Shown: piece by piece, positions 33,317 to 46,812 of the stretch
Layout of the letters: the number at the start of each line of letters is the position of its first letter
Position numbering within the stretch: the stretch's first letter is position 1
DNA from: Basidiobolus meristosporus CBS 931.73
Taxonomy: Eukaryota; Basidiobolomycota; Basidiobolomycetes; Basidiobolales; Basidiobolaceae
NCBI GenBank assembly: GCA_002104905.1
Contig: MCFE01000045.1
Location: 124,001-188,000 of the forward strand
Direction of reading: 5' to 3'
Length of the DNA stretch: 64,000 nucleotides
Program-made: the position numbers and the translations under genes
Notes under the pieces: generated by a model
Seen by the model: only the letters and a program-made list of their open reading frames with translations
Database searches by the model: none
Told to the model about the DNA's origin: nothing

Positions 33317-33607
33317 GAAATATTGCCTCTACAACCACACCTCGTGATGTTCAATGCATCAGATGGAAATGCGACAAAAGAGCTACAATGGTTGCGGCCC
33401 TAAGCACATGCAATGCTCAGATATGATCCCGACATAATGATTGACTTCGGATTTCCGAATTGTTGTATGTCTTGGTTGCAGTGGTTACCGAGGTCAAATC
33501 TCCTTTGCTGGGGATATATATCCAGCACGGTGTTTCCGATTCATTTGTATCTCGACTTCTCGCCTCAATTTCCTGTTTCAACCAAAAAACTTGATCAAAA
33601 AAGCAAC

Positions 33608-34495
33608 ATGGTCTACTCTTCTGTATTTGATGTGAACACAAAAGCCACAAACAGCTCGAAATCAAATGACGATGTGCAGACGGCTTTCATCCCAAGTCTT
33701 GATGATGTGTTTGCTGACTTGAGCTTATGGAGAAATGAGCATCCCAATGGATTTGCAAAGGGGCCATCACAGCAACTGAGCACATTCAGTCGTAAGCTTG
33801 ATGTTAAAGGGTTCCCTCAACACAGCTCTCCTCTACCAAGCCTGCCGAAACAGAACATCAAAGATGTTACGCTTTACAAAACTGAGATGTGTAGATCATT
33901 CGAAGAAACGGGAAGTTGCCGGTAAGCCCATCTCCAATGCCCCACTGACTGTTCCGTGCCCATTAATAGCGTTCACGCATGTAGTTATGGCGAGAAATGT
34001 CAATTCGCACACGGGGCTGCTGAGCTTCGTGTAGTTAAAAGGCATCCAAAATACAAGACTCAATACTGCCGCACTTTCTGGGAGCAGGGGTGCTGTCCTT
34101 ATGGTAAACGTTGCTGCTTTATTCATAGCGAAGAGGAGCAATCTACTTTAGAGCTGAAGGCTCAACAAGCGCCCCCAGTCCCTAGGGTGGTTCCAGTGGA
34201 GAGAACTACCACTGCCAGCCACCAAAAAAACCTCAAGGCAGAGTGGGTCAAGGCCTCGAAAGCAATTGGCCATTCTTGGGAGGAGCCATCTCTCACCCCG
34301 TACCCAACCAGTTTCCAATTGTTTAATGGTTTCGAGGCCAGCAGAGGCCAAGCGGTATCGCGCCCGACTGCTAGTCCTTTCCTCCGTAGCGAGTGGTCGC
34401 CTTTCGGTGGATTGGAGAAATCAAGAAAGCTGTCTGTATCAGCTATCAACCAAGAGCTACCAGAACGTCTGTCCGCTTTTACTCAATTCTTCTAG
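33608..34495 (+). CDS. Tandem CCCH zinc-finger RNA-binding protein (tristetraprolin/Zfs1/Cth family)
   Basis: Proteins of this family bind AU-rich elements in mRNA 3' UTRs and promote decay. In yeast Cth2 does so during iron shortage and in fission yeast Zfs1 does so for several mRNAs. ATG 33608 opens exon 1, and an intron (about 33922-33983) splits an Arg codon inside finger 1. Finger 1 ([20 protein letters not shown]) and finger 2 (CRTFWEQGCCPYGKRCCFIH) both have C-x8-C-x5-C-x3-H spacing, each preceded by the YKTEM or YKTQY lead-in typical of the family. The linker of about 18 residues is normal. The flanks are Ser/Pro/Gln-rich, and the protein ends with a hydrophobic FTQFF tail. Confidence 0.93.
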
Positions 34496-34777
34496 ATCTC
34501 GTGTATTTAAACAGTCCTGGGTGGCTGTTGCATTCAATCGTTGTCGATATCCCATGAACCTACTCCCTAGATAGATAGCATTCAGAATAGGCTTACCATT
34601 GGTGTCATGTTCCTACTCATTTAGATGTTACTTTATTTCACAATAAACTATGCTTGCAATTTGATAAATTGGTTAGGAGATCTTCGCATCGTTTAAATTT
34701 TCTATCGCTTGCCAGAATACAATGCATATAATTTAATCAGGATTTCATTTGCTTCCCCTCCACTCCGTCCACACTAT

Positions 34778-37700
34778 ATGTTTGCAGAAGAGACTGACAC
34801 ATATTTTGAGGTGTTTTCCACAAAGCCAGAAAGGGATTTCCCTTTGCCCACTCTGGCTAAAAAAAGAGGTATCTCTTCTCTGGCTGAGTCAGGGCACAAT
34901 AAAGTAAAACAGAGAAGAGATCTACCGTTCGATTCGGAAATTAGTCAGAGAGTCATTTTGCAAGATGAATTTTTCAAGGATCAAGAGTGTCAGGTTAACT
35001 TTGCCCCTCCATTAAACTTTCAGGTGGAGGTAGATCCCAGAGAAAAGTTAACCTTGAGCCACAAGGTAAATTTGCCACGGTTTACCACGCGTTTATACTC
35101 TGCGTGCCACTATACAACTAGCATCAAATTGCTCAATCACTTAATAGGCATATCACAAGGTAGCCACTATCGTGGATCAGCCTTATCAGCCTTTAGAGAA
35201 ATACGAGTTTACCCATGCTCCGAAATTCGGCTTTAAACTTGATCCATTCCAAGATTTGGCGTGCCGTTGTGTTGAAAGGAACGAATCCGTATTAGTCAGT
35301 GCACATACCAGCGCGGGAAAAACCGTAATAGCTGAGTATGCTATTGAGCATGGTATCAGGCAGCAACAGCGGGTAATATATACCAGCCCGATCAAGGTCA
35401 TAAATTCCATTGCTGAGTATTCTATAAGAGCTTTAGTAAACAGACGTTGATTTTATACTAGGCCCTGAGTAACCAGAAATACAACGACTTTAGAGAAAAA
35501 AATACGGATGTCGGCCTTCTAACGGGTGACGTGGTACACAATGAAAGCGCGCATTGTTTAGTAATGACGACAGAGGTGGTAATTGACTTATCTCCAGCCC
35601 GCGTTCATAGTGCTTACTAACCCGCACCAATAACTCTTAGATTCTCCGGAGTATGATTTATCAAAGTCCGGCTTCGCTAAGCGAGGTTGGCTGGGTTATT
35701 TTTGATGAGGTGCACTACATGCAACACAGAGGTGAGGTCGCCATGTTTCACAACCCTCGCAGCCAACAGTAACCGGGGTCTTTGTAGAGCGTGGTCTGGT
35801 TTGGGAGGAGTCAATCATTCTACTTCCCAGCCACATTCGTTGCGTGTTTCTGTCTGCTACTATACCAAACGCTGCAGAATTTATTCAATGGGTATGCAAG
35901 ATTCGTCAGCAGGTAAGCCTGAGTAGTATCTAGTGGTTGCAATCAAGGGCGCCCCCTTCTAACTGTCCAATTGGTGAATGCAGCCTTGTCATTTAATCCA
36001 TATCGACTATCGCCCCACACCATTACAGTACTATGTATATCCCTCTGGTGGGGACGGAATCCATATGGTGATGGATGAGAATAGACAGTTCAAGGAAGAC
36101 AGCTTTGAAAGGGCACTTGCCTGTGTTGATAACGTGTTGGAGCCTGCTGTGCCCCCGAAAGCGAAGCCTGGGAAAAAAGGAAAAAGTAAGGTTATATCAG
36201 CTTTGTTCGTGAAATACCGGTGCTGATTCGCCTGTTTACAGCCCCTGCTGATATTCAGAAACTCCTGGGCATGATCATAAGCAAAAAGCAGTATCCAGCT
36301 ATTACTTTCGCATTCAATCGTCGAGAAGTAGAGGCGTGCGCGTACGCTTTAAACGATTATAATCTACTTACCGAGGATGAGGTGGAGAAAGTGGAGAAAA
36401 TCTTCTATAGCGGTATAGATAGTGGGCTCAGAGCATGCGATCAAACACTATCCCAGGTTGAGCGTATGCTACCACTGCTCAGACAAGGCATTGGTTTCCA
36501 CCACTCGGGGCTGCTACCAATTTTGCGAGAGCTCATTGAGATTCTGTTCCAAGAAGGACTGATTAAGGTAGGGCGGCTTTCTTGCGAAGGTCCATTGCTC
36601 GGTAGCTACTAACCGCGGTTATTTAGCTTTTGTTCGCCACAGAAACATTCTCGATTGGGTTGAATATGCCGGCAAAAACTGTGATTTTTTCCTCGATTCG
36701 AAAGTATGATGGGGTTTCCAATCGTTGGGTTAGTTATATAGTTCAACCCGCAAACCAGCCCCGGGGCTCACAAACCCTCTCATTTGTAGCTCACTCCTGG
36801 TGAATTCATCCAGATGAGTGGCCGTGCGGGAAGACGAGGGGTTGACGATCGTGGGGTAGTAATTATGCTTTTAGATACCAAGATTCCGCCCGAAGCGGCA
36901 AGGGAAATGCTTGAAGTAGGTGCAAGCCCGTTATTCATGCAACCAGCAAGATACTGATCGACATCTAGGGAGAGGCACCCCCACTGAATTCAGCTTTTCA
37001 TCTAACGTATACAACCATTCTCAACCTCATGCGATCCAACACTATCCAACCGGAGTCTATATTGGAGCAATCCTTTTATTGGTTCCAAAACAGCATTCGC
37101 CAACCAGAGCTGACCAAAGGTTAGTGTGACTTTTCGGATCGATTGTGGTGACATTCGCTGATTAGGGTATCGTTGCAGAGCTTCAGAAACTGTCACAAGA
37201 ATACGAGTCCACCCAGTTGACTGAGCCCCACAACATCGCCCAGTACTTTGAGGTTCGCCAGAAGCTCGACCAGTATGCAGGCGATCTAAGGAAAATCATG
37301 TACCACCCTGTCTACGTCAAGAAGTTTATTCAAAAAGGTCGCTTGGTGAGAGTGGAGTACAAAGGGCGCGCTCTAGGCTGGGGGTGCTTGACGCGTGCAC
37401 TTGGCTATCCTCAGGCCAAAGGAAAGGTATGCTTATGATGGTTCCATTGAAGAAACTCGTGATCTCACGAGTTCCCTATTGTAGAGCTCAAAGGAGCAGA
37501 TCGTTGACCCATATGACTTCAAGAGAAGCTCATTGTATATTGTTGAAGTATTGATATATTGTGCTGCTGGGACCGTTATTACATTGGATCCCAATTTTTG
37601 TGCCACTCACGTAGAGCCATGTCCTCCAGGGGAAAATGGCGTAATGATCCCAGTATCCCTACCCTTATCTGCTCTGATAGAAGTCAGTTCTCTTCGCATT

Positions 37701-39035
37701 TTTTTGCCAAAGGAGTTGGATTCGAAGCCAGCGCAAGGCCGTAATACTGTATACACCTATCTAAAAGTATGTCGATTCGCTGATCGTTTCATCCTCGAGG
37801 CATCAATAACATGTACCTTCACTTGCCTAGAACCTGGAATCCCGGTTTCCTGACGGCTTTCCATTGCTCGATCCTGTTGGAGATTTGAATGTCCCAGAGC
37901 AAGATATTGTACACCTCGTCAAGGTACTTTTACCATCAAGAGATGCTCTACAGCTGTGTTATTCACGATCTTGTTGTTAGAAAATCGAGGAGCTTGAGAA
38001 TGTACTGTATTCGAATGCTCTTGTGAACGACCCTCGACTCCCCGAGTTATACAATAGCTACGCCCACAGCAAACTATTGCAGAGGAAAATCCGGGAAGTC
38101 AAGAACGAGCTCAAGCGTGCACAATCTGTTATAGAGTTGAAATTAATGAAATCCCGTAAACAAGTATTACAAAGGTAAACATGCTCCTCACTGTAAAGTT
38201 TGAGCACATGTACCTAACAATACCTCAGGCTAGATTATATCAAAGACGATTGTGTTTCCCCCAAGGGGCAAGCAGCCTGTGCCATCCAATCGGGCCACGA
38301 GCTCGTGTTAACTGAAATGATATATAGCGCGACCTTCCAACAACTCGAACCTGAGCAAATTGCTGCGCTGTGTAGTTGCTTTATATTCACATCTCAAGTG
38401 CGTTTTTATCACTGTCGTTGTACCAGCGATGGCAGTTTAGCTAACCATACAACAGCCCATAGAGCCACCGAAACTCCGTAAGGAACTAGCCGATGCCCTG
38501 GGTAAACTGAAGGTAGAGACTTGTGCGATCCTCCCAAGTTACAATGTTGATCTTCTCACTGTTGTTCGATGTAGCTTTGTGCAAGGGTGGTGATTGAGGC
38601 CTCGGAGAAAGCCCATCTCACTGTCGAAGAGAGCGAATATCGATACGCAGAATACGATGGATACATGGATATCGTGTATGAATGGTGCAAGGTAAATAGC
38701 TTAAATCTGTATCGACCGGGACAGCGTTCTCAACGTCCTGATAATCAGGGGGCTACTCTGGCTGAGATCATGGCGAAGCCAGATCGCGGCTTCGAAGGAG
38801 ATATCATCAGAGGGCTCCGAAGGCTGTTAGAACTGATGCAGGAGCTCTCCACAGTAGCCAAGGTGATAGGAAATCATCCATTAGAAGAGAAGTTCGAAAA
38901 AGGTTGTTTATTATAGTTCATTTGAGCTTGGTGAGATGCTCGTCAAGTGCGGTTTGTTCATAACCTCTCTTTTGTTTAGCTTCAGCGTTAATTCAGCGAG
39001 ATATTGTATCCGCCGCAAGTTTGTACATAGAATGA
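34778..39035 (+). CDS. MTR4: Exosome-associated DExH RNA helicase Mtr4
   Basis: A nuclear Ski2-like helicase that feeds RNA to the exosome within TRAMP and related complexes. Many short introns interrupt it. The start at 34778 gives [17 protein letters not shown]. Motif I is SAHTSAGKT after FKLDPFQ; motif Ia is YTSPIKA; the DEVH box lies in [12 protein letters not shown]. Downstream come [23 protein letters not shown], and MSGRAGRRG with [16 protein letters not shown]. Then follows an exon set encoding PPLNSAF and an MTR4-type [14 protein letters not shown], which separates it from Ski2. An arch region and the DSHCT-like end ([10 protein letters not shown] followed by [15 protein letters not shown]) lead to the last exon, ending SAASLYIE at 39035. 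It converges on SMU1. Confidence 0.92.
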
Positions 39036-39109
39036 TCCAGGTTTGTGTTGTTCGAGCCTTGATATTTCCCAATTATAAAAAATAAATTGGTTGGAGTTTA
39101 TTGAATGGT

Positions 39110-41277
39110 TTATGGTTTCCAAAGGTGAACCTTGCCATCATCCGTGTAAACGGCCAGAATATTAGAAAACGGATGATGCACAACGCCTATCACCTCGGCT
39201 TCGGTTAGCTTGAACATAAACGAGTTGATTAGTAACTAAGGATGGAGGGTTAGGGTGCAATCATCCTACCTTAATGGTGGATAGTAGTTTGCCACTTTCT
39301 AAATTGAAGCTATAGAGCTGTGAGTCTTCACCAACGCAATACAAAATCTCCGCTTTGGGCGAAAGAGTGATGCTGGCGAACTCGGTGCGTATGGATTCGT
39401 CGGTTAACTTTCTCAGAATCTGTGCGTCCGGTATTAGATACATCTTTCATTTGGATTAGCTATGCCTAGCACCTACCCGTCCTTTGGTCGACATTAGGTA
39501 AGCAGCAGACGACTTGTTGCACATGATAAGTTGCTCAGTGGAATCTGGCACCAAGATAACGGAATTGACAGTGGGTGACCCACCAATGGTACTATTTGCT
39601 GGTGCTTCTGTAGGTGTTACAGTGAGTAGGCACTCAGTGGTTCTGTAGTCCCAAATCTGTTGATGCAGTTGGTCAATAGTCATACTTGAAAGTGGATAGA
39701 GTTCCTAGACTCACCTTCACTGTTCCATCACTACTCCCGCTAATAATCTTACTCATGTCTGATGAAAATGCGACAGTGTTGACAAATGAGCTGTGTCCTC
39801 TATACTCTCTCAAAGTTTTTCCGGATTTCAGACCATGGAGTCTATCATAAGCTTACTCAGTATCGAGAAGGCTGGCAGATCGTGATGCTGATATCAAGTA
39901 CCTGATGGTTTGGTCAAAACTTCCAGTAATTATTTGACTACCGTCTTTCGAGAAGCAGACCGAAGTAACGCCTTGGGCGTGAGCAGGTGTAAACTTTCGA
40001 ATGCATTGACCACTGTGTACTTTCCAAATCTACAATAAGTACGCTTTCAGTATTCTGGATGATGCTGTTATTTATGGTGCTTGGGTACCTTGACTTTTCC
40101 ATCTTGCGAGCCGGAAGCAAGCAAATCACTGGTTCTACTAAAAGCTAGGCAAAGTACAGCGTCCTCCATCAACATCAGCTTGTCTTCAGCCTGATATTTC
40201 AGGTCTTTTCTTAACTTTGCTGTAAGATAGTTCCACACTTCGATAAATCCATCCACACTACCAGTTACCATGTATTGACCATCCGGTGAGAACGCAACAC
40301 ATTCCGCATGTTGCTTTTTAGGAAATTTGATGGTATTATAGCATTTGGATGGTACAGCATCTTCCTCGGATTGTACCGTAGGAACTTTTCCCTGGAATAA
40401 GTCGTAGCTCACGTCGGGGGGAAGCAACCCTTGATGCTGTTGCCATTTGACTGCCTGCCCAAGTAGTGTAAGCAATCGTGAAGGCGGAACGACAGTAACT
40501 TCCGATGAAAGTGCTTCTCAAGAACTGATGAATTAGCATTAAATTAAGAAACTAAATCAGATATGACTGCTACCTTTCGCGATAGCCTGGCGTCTCTTCT
40601 CTTTGCTCGAATCCCCTGGATATGCCTTATTTGATGGGGTCAACTTACCAAGCCATCCTTTGGAATGAAGAAAGAAGCATACCTCTTTAGGGTCGAAGAA
40701 AGTACGCGACAGAAGCTGCTCTAATGCAAGATATCTGTCCGGAAATTTGTCACGTAAAACAAACATAGGGTCGGTCTGCCTCAACAGTGTTCTTGCTGCG
40801 CCTAATTCACGCATTTCAATCAACTCTATGATAATCTAAGATATCATTTTGACGTAAAGTTTGTTGTTCGTAAGCGGGGTTCCAAATCGGTATCTCAGGA
40901 ATATAGATCAGCCTACCTGCTCATATAGATCTACAAGTTTTCCCTGAGGTATACGTATTTGACCTACGGTCTTCAAAACCGAATCCCACCGCCCTTCTTC
41001 GATCTCTTTGGAAAACGCGTCAATGTTCTCGACTGTATTTAACACGACTGAGCTTTCATCCTTCAAGTAAATGGTTTAGTCAGATTCTTCTTGGCCTTTA
41101 GAGCTTGCTACAAAATTGATTACTTGCAAAGCCTTTAGCGCATTTGGTAAATTGTTTTCTTTCAAAAATTGCTGTATTAGACGTATGACACTACAGAGGA
41201 AGGCAGCTTAATGTTGAGTACGAAATATACCCTCTCATAGAAAGTACTTACTCAGTGGACTCTATTTCTAACGACAT
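39110..41277 (-). CDS. SMU1: Spliceosomal WD40 protein Smu1
   Basis: SMU1 is a B-complex spliceosome protein that works with RED/IK. ATG 41277 opens a first exon ending at a split Asp codon, and the next exon gives [21 protein letters not shown], a LisH motif. A CTLH-like region follows ([16 protein letters not shown], then [11 protein letters not shown]). WD40 repeats come next, with [53 protein letters not shown] and [18 protein letters not shown], and a last exon ending [12 protein letters not shown] at 39110. Domain order, spacing and overall length (about 510 residues) match SMU1. About ten introns are inferred. The stop codons of MTR4 and SMU1 are 74 bp apart, so the 3' UTRs probably overlap. 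Confidence 0.92.
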
Positions 41278-42009
41278 GACTGATTTCCCTGTAAAAATGG
41301 CCGAGATACACTAAGCCTACTTTCGGTCGTACTAGCAATTGTCTTATCATTTAGACAGGATTTTTTTAGCATTGATCGCTTCAATAAACAGTAACTATTC
41401 GCTTGTAAATATTAACCAAATTGAGATAATAATCACCATATCTTGAAAGCTCGGTTGTGAATAAGATATTCGGCTAGGTGTACATTAAATCATGCAAGCC
41501 ACTGCATCATTAGGAACTGTAGAATGTTACAACCGAGGTCCCCTCTCTAAAGTAGCCTTCGAAATTTCCATAGATCCATTGTATTCTGGGTTGATGAATA
41601 CCACAGCGAAGCTAGAGTAATGTGTGTATTGTATGCCTTAGTGATGGTCAGAGTTTGCCTCTGGAGATATACGTTATTGAGTATCGGACGATAATCAACC
41701 CCTTGGAGAATCGCATTGGACAATCTTTATTGTATTTTGGCCATTGATTGTATGCTCTATGCAGCCTTGGTTCTTATATAAGCTGGAATTCTATAACCAA
41801 CCACAGCGAAGATTCATTTTCTTTACGAACTCAAGGCTCCATCTTTGCCATAAACTACTCTTCCCTGGCGTAAAATAGATCTAAGTGGTACTGGATACCT
41901 CAAGTGGGAAGCCTCAAACCATTTGACAAACTGATTTAACGGATCATATCGAACTGTGCATTACAGCAATCCACTAGATACCCTCTTTACCCATCAATTT
42001 TGAGCAAAC
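41278..42009. promoter_or_regulatory. Divergent promoter region of SMU1 and the Chs4-like gene
   Basis: About 730 bp of AT-rich sequence between two divergent start codons. No further gene is supported. No individual regulatory site could be assigned. Confidence 0.5.
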
Positions 42010-44213
42010 ATGCTTGCTTCAAACGAATTCCCTACAATGCAAAGTGTGAGAAAGGTTCACATGGATCAGACTTTGAAAAAACTGGTAGGTATTGGCGCAC
42101 CCCACCTCAAGAAAGCTCTATCGAAACAGGGGGCGCCAGTGATAAGTAGATCGCGATCTAGCGGGAGAACACGACTCCCTTCATCTACAAAAATGGCAGA
42201 TAGAAAAATCGATAGCCGGGCTAAGCCAACTCGATACTCTCATTTTCCAGGCCAGGCAGATAACAACCAGAAGCAACCAAGTGCCCGAAGGAAACAGCGT
42301 TCGAGTGTTCTGTATTCATTTGAGGGGGGCATATGTACTGGGTATCCTCCACGCCTTCCACCTTCGAATCCAGGCGCCGATTCAAGACGCAAAGGTGATC
42401 GGGTGCACTCAGAAAAGCGGAAAAGTGAGATATCGCGACGTCATGTATCTGTGCCGATCACTTCCAACCATGACCGAGAAGCTAGTCAACAATATAAGGG
42501 GACATCTCAAACGGCAAAATCAATCCCATCAGGCCCGAATATGATCGGGTCAAATGGTGAATATCGTAGGGTCAATCTACATGGTAGATGTCACTCTAAC
42601 TCTGCCTCATCAGTATTACTGTCGGAAATTAGCGCTACCAAGGAAAAAGTTCCGATTCCAAGGCCACAGTCTGACTATGTCACTTCCAAACACTCGGCTA
42701 GATTTTCAAACGTAGGAGATACGAGACATACAACATCGTATGCGGGATTAACAAGTGCCGGTCCATTTAATAATACTACAACGATTCCACTTTCCTTGTC
42801 TCCACCTGGTACACCTTCTATCTCTTCCATTCGTTCAAGTAGCCATTTATCTACGCTTTCTTCTAGCTCAACCACTTCCGGTGCATCCAATAACTCCTTA
42901 ACTTCGACTCGTTCGTCCAGAAACATGACGGTAACCACACATAGAACATCATTAACACTGATAAATCAAGAGTCGGCTTTGTCGATGTATCGCGAAAATG
43001 CTAAAAAGACCAATAACCCCACGGTTCAGTTGGAATTTGCCAAGTATCTGGTTGCTTGTGCAGCAGTGTTAGGTGAACCTTGCTCTACCTCGAACGATTA
43101 TGGTCACTCGGCGAGGCAAAGCCCAAATAGCACAGACTCTGGTAAACCTGCAAACAAAAACTCTAAAGACCTGCTGGAAGAGGCGAACTTTTGGATTCGT
43201 AGACTACAAAAAAGTGGAGACCCAGAGGCTACTTATATTTTGGGCACTTGGGTTGAAAACGGTCTTTATGGGTTTTCCCCAAACCCGTATAAGGCCTTTG
43301 CACTTTACAACAAATCTTCGAAACTTGGATTTGTCAAGGCAATTCACAAGGTTGCCATCTACCATGAGGCAAGAAAGGAGTATTCAAAGGCGCAGCAGTT
43401 TTTTCTGAAGGCCGCTAGTCAGGGGAGTACTAGTGCAAATTATGTACGTTGTCCAGAAACGCTCAAACCATACCAACCTCATTCTTACCCTTTTTGTGTT
43501 TATGATAGAGACTTGCCAAGGCGTATATGCATGGCGAGTTGAAACTGAAGCCCAACATTAATCAAGGGATTCTGTACCTAACTAGAGCTGTCAACAGTAA
43601 TGACTCGCTGGAGTGCCCCGAAGCCTCATACATCTATGGACTAATCTTGACTGGTGCATATACGCAGGTGGATGTGTCAAGTATTCCAAAGGATGTTGGC
43701 ATGGCCCATGATCTAATCGAAAAGGCCGCCGAATTGGGTTACACGCCTGCACTCTACAAACTTGGATACTCGTACGAATTCGGCGAGCTTGGTTACAAGA
43801 TAGATCCAGCTAAATCGATATTTTATTACAAACAGGGTGCAGAACGTGGCGATCCAGAATGCCAAATGGGCTTATCCGGGTGGTACCTAAGTGGGGTTCC
43901 AGGCGTCTTGGAGCCAAATGATGATCTAGCTTATAGTTGGTGCAATCAGGCAGCATCGAAGGGTCTACCGAAAGCAGAATTCGCCATGGGCTACTATTAT
44001 GAGCTAGGGGTTGGGGTTCCCAAAGATATGTCCATGGCTAACTTTTGGTATGTCCGTGCAGCATCGCATGGCAGTAAGGAAGCCCAGAGCCGCTTAGAAA
44101 GAGGGGATGAGAGCCCTCCCCATCCCATTATCGCCGGTGCCAGAGCACAGGGATTGCACAAAGAAATGAAGGATCAGAAAAAGCAGACCAAGGAAGACTG
44201 TATCGTCTCCTAA
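42010..44213 (+). CDS. Sel1-repeat protein of the Chs4/Skt5 type (chitin synthase activator) with CAAX box
   Basis: In yeast, Chs4/Skt5 activates chitin synthase III and links it to septins at the bud neck. This protein has about 705 residues in two exons: the intron at about 43444-43519 joins SANY to AYMHGELKLKPN in phase 0. The first about 300 residues are Ser/Thr/Arg-rich and likely disordered. Sel1 repeats begin near residue 385 (EEANFWIRRLQKSGDPEATY, then ALYNKSSKLGFVKAIHKVA). They continue through FYYKQGAERGDPECQMGLS and ANFWYVRAASHGSKEAQ. The protein ends CIVS, a C-terminal CAAX prenylation motif; yeast Chs4 is also farnesylated, which supports the assignment and suggests membrane attachment. 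Confidence 0.88.
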
Positions 44214-44555
44214 GTTGGTAGTAATCGGAGCTGCACGACTTGCACTAGAATCCAACCAAGTAGAGGTTTTGCCATCTAATCTAAACCCAACTTCGTGTTA
44301 GATTGGCACCATTCCTGATCCAATACCAACTGGCAAGCTACGACGTTCTATTGAAGAGAGATTATGAAAGAATTCAGATCAATTCAATATATAGCTGACA
44401 CTATACGAAATGTCAAAGCCCCTTTATTTTGACGTTGTCAGTACTTTTCCTTACGCGCAGTGTTTTCGATGTGCGGCGTACCATCGAAGAGATCTCAAAT
44501 AAATACGTCACAAGCTTGTGTTTGTAGCAAAAAGATTATGTATCTAGATTGGATT
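44214..44555. other. Convergent intergenic region
   Basis: About 340 bp between the stop codons of the Chs4-like and gephyrin-like genes. It contains AATAAA-like motifs; no gene seen. Confidence 0.45.
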
Positions 44556-46812
44556 TTACAATGAACCTACAAGGATGGCATTTACAAAGGAGCCTTCTTC
44601 CAAGACAGTCTTTCCATCATCAGATGAGGGAAGCATCAGCAGGGCGTTCGCACTACGCATGCTTAGCATGCGGCTGCTTTGTTGAACTCCGGTGCTTGAG
44701 GCAACCAAGGTCATCTCATTACCCACAAGAGTAGGGACGATAATGGCTCTGTGGTACTCAGGGCGGGTGTCCAAACGCAACGAATGTGAGATCTATTACG
44801 GAGGGCGAGGTCAGTAACCGATTCAAGAATGTAAAATCAGCAAAATACCGACCTTGACTTTGAGGGTTGGCAGTTGTGGCCGTGAGTAGCCCAACAACTT
44901 GCGCAACGATGGCAGCACAAATAGGTAGAAGGTTACAGTGGCAGAAACAGGGTTTCCGGGCAAAGCGAAGATCAGCTTCTTTTGCTCGGAATTTTCCGGG
45001 GTATAGGTGGCAAAAGTAGTGGGTTTTCTGCATTGGATTAATCGTCAGCACGATCCTACATGAATCAAAGTGGTTGAACTTACCCAGGCTTCATGTTCAC
45101 CCGACCGAAATGTAACTGAGCCTTGAGGTCATCTTCAATGATCGACTTCATCAGGTCCAACTCACCCATGGAAACGCCGCCTGTAGAGATGATTACATCG
45201 ACCTTGTCAAGTCCATCCACCAGAGCATTCTTCAGCGTCTCTCGGCTATCCTTCACGATCCCCAAATCCAAGACCTCACAGCCAGCGGAACGGATGGCTG
45301 CAGCTAGGGTGGGTCTGTTGGAGTCTCGAATTTGGCCGTACTTTAGCTCGTTGGTTGAAGTTAGGTCAATCACCTCATTACCAGTGGAAAGGATGCCAAC
45401 AACTGGTCTCTTGTACACCAACACTTCTCTAACACCAACCGATGCCAAAATCCCAATCTCTCCTCCTACCAAGGTGATGCTGTCACCCTTCTTGAGTACC
45501 AAATCACCGGCCCGAGTATCGACTCCGATCTCGCGAATATTGGCTCCTTCGGGCACACCCTCCGAGATTTCAACAACCTGTTCCACTGAGCCGTCTTCGG
45601 ATGCTTGAATTAAGGAGGTATACTCGACCATTACTACTCCTGTGGCACCTTCCGGAACAGGCGCTCCGGTGGTTACTCGAGCAATATGGCCAGAAGTCAG
45701 TTGGATCGGAGCCTCGAGCCCGCCAGCCGTTGAGGCATCTTGAATTACTGGGAATTTTCCTGCGCCATCAGTGGCCACAACTGCATATCCATCCACAATG
45801 GAGGCCCGATATCCGGGGACAGATTCTTTGGCGAAGATATCTTCGGCTAATGTGTAACCAATTAAGCTGGTATCGACCGGTACTTTCACAGTGGGCAATG
45901 TTTGAACATTGTCCAAAATGGTCTGGATGGCTTGATCTACAGGCTTCATTGGATATGGGGACGAACGGTCTCTAAATGCCACTGTTCGGAATAAACAGCA
46001 TTAGCGAAGCCCGATCGGAGCGATAACCTGTACACATAAGGTAGATACCTGGCTTAGGTCCCTTACCACCGTGCTTATGCCCGTGTGAATGGCCGTGAGT
46101 ATGATCCCGGCCACAGCTATGGTGATGGGAGCTCTGGTGGCTATGTGTGTGACTAAACGAATCACCTTGCATCTTCTGGTGGACGCTCTTTCCACTACCT
46201 CCTGAAGCTAAATCTAACGCATGTGGTAAGCCGCGAACAATCGCTTCTAGATTCTCAATAGCTGCCTTTGGACTGCCAGGTAGAGTGACGATAACGCTTT
46301 CTTTTCTGACCCCCGCTGTAGCACGAGACAGCATGGCCATATGAGTGATTTTTAGGGAAGAAACCATCATGGCAGTACTGATTCCAGGAGCGCTGCGATC
46401 AAACAAAGGGGAAACCGCCTTAAAACAACTCTATTAGTCTTTCGGAAGGGGGGAAGTAGCCACCTCACCACCTCACATACCTCAGGAGTTATGTCACGCT
46501 TGGCAAACCCAGTTCCACCGGTAGTCAGAATCAGGTTCAACTGAAGCTCATCGACCCATTGCCTCACAACGCTCTGGATTTTCTCGACCTCATCGGGCAC
46601 ACACCCTACTTGAACAACATTCCAAGCACCAGCCTCCTCCAGGAATGCTTTGAGTTTTGGGCCACTCCGGTCTTCGTTAAGACCTTGGAAACAGGTATCA
46701 CTAACTGGGGAAGAAAGGTAAGGTCACCAAAAGCCTCATGCTGCCGTGCTTTAGGGTCTATTTGGAAAATACCGGTAAGAATTCCAACAGTGTACTTCAT
46801 TTTTTCACTCAT
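44556..46812 (-). CDS. Gephyrin-like molybdenum cofactor synthesis protein (MogA-MoeA fusion)
   Basis: This protein inserts molybdenum into molybdopterin. The G (MogA/MoaB) domain adenylylates molybdopterin and the E (MoeA) domain inserts the metal. Exons on the minus strand start [17 protein letters not shown] at 46812 and give [20 protein letters not shown], then [14 protein letters not shown] and [20 protein letters not shown] (G domain). A His-rich linker follows, then the E domain: [51 protein letters not shown], and [10 protein letters not shown]-type sequence, ending NAILVGSL. The N-terminal G, C-terminal E order is that of gephyrin and the reverse of plant Cnx1. The linker has at least 13 His in about 35 residues (46055-46160), many as HSH or HGH. 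Confidence 0.92.
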
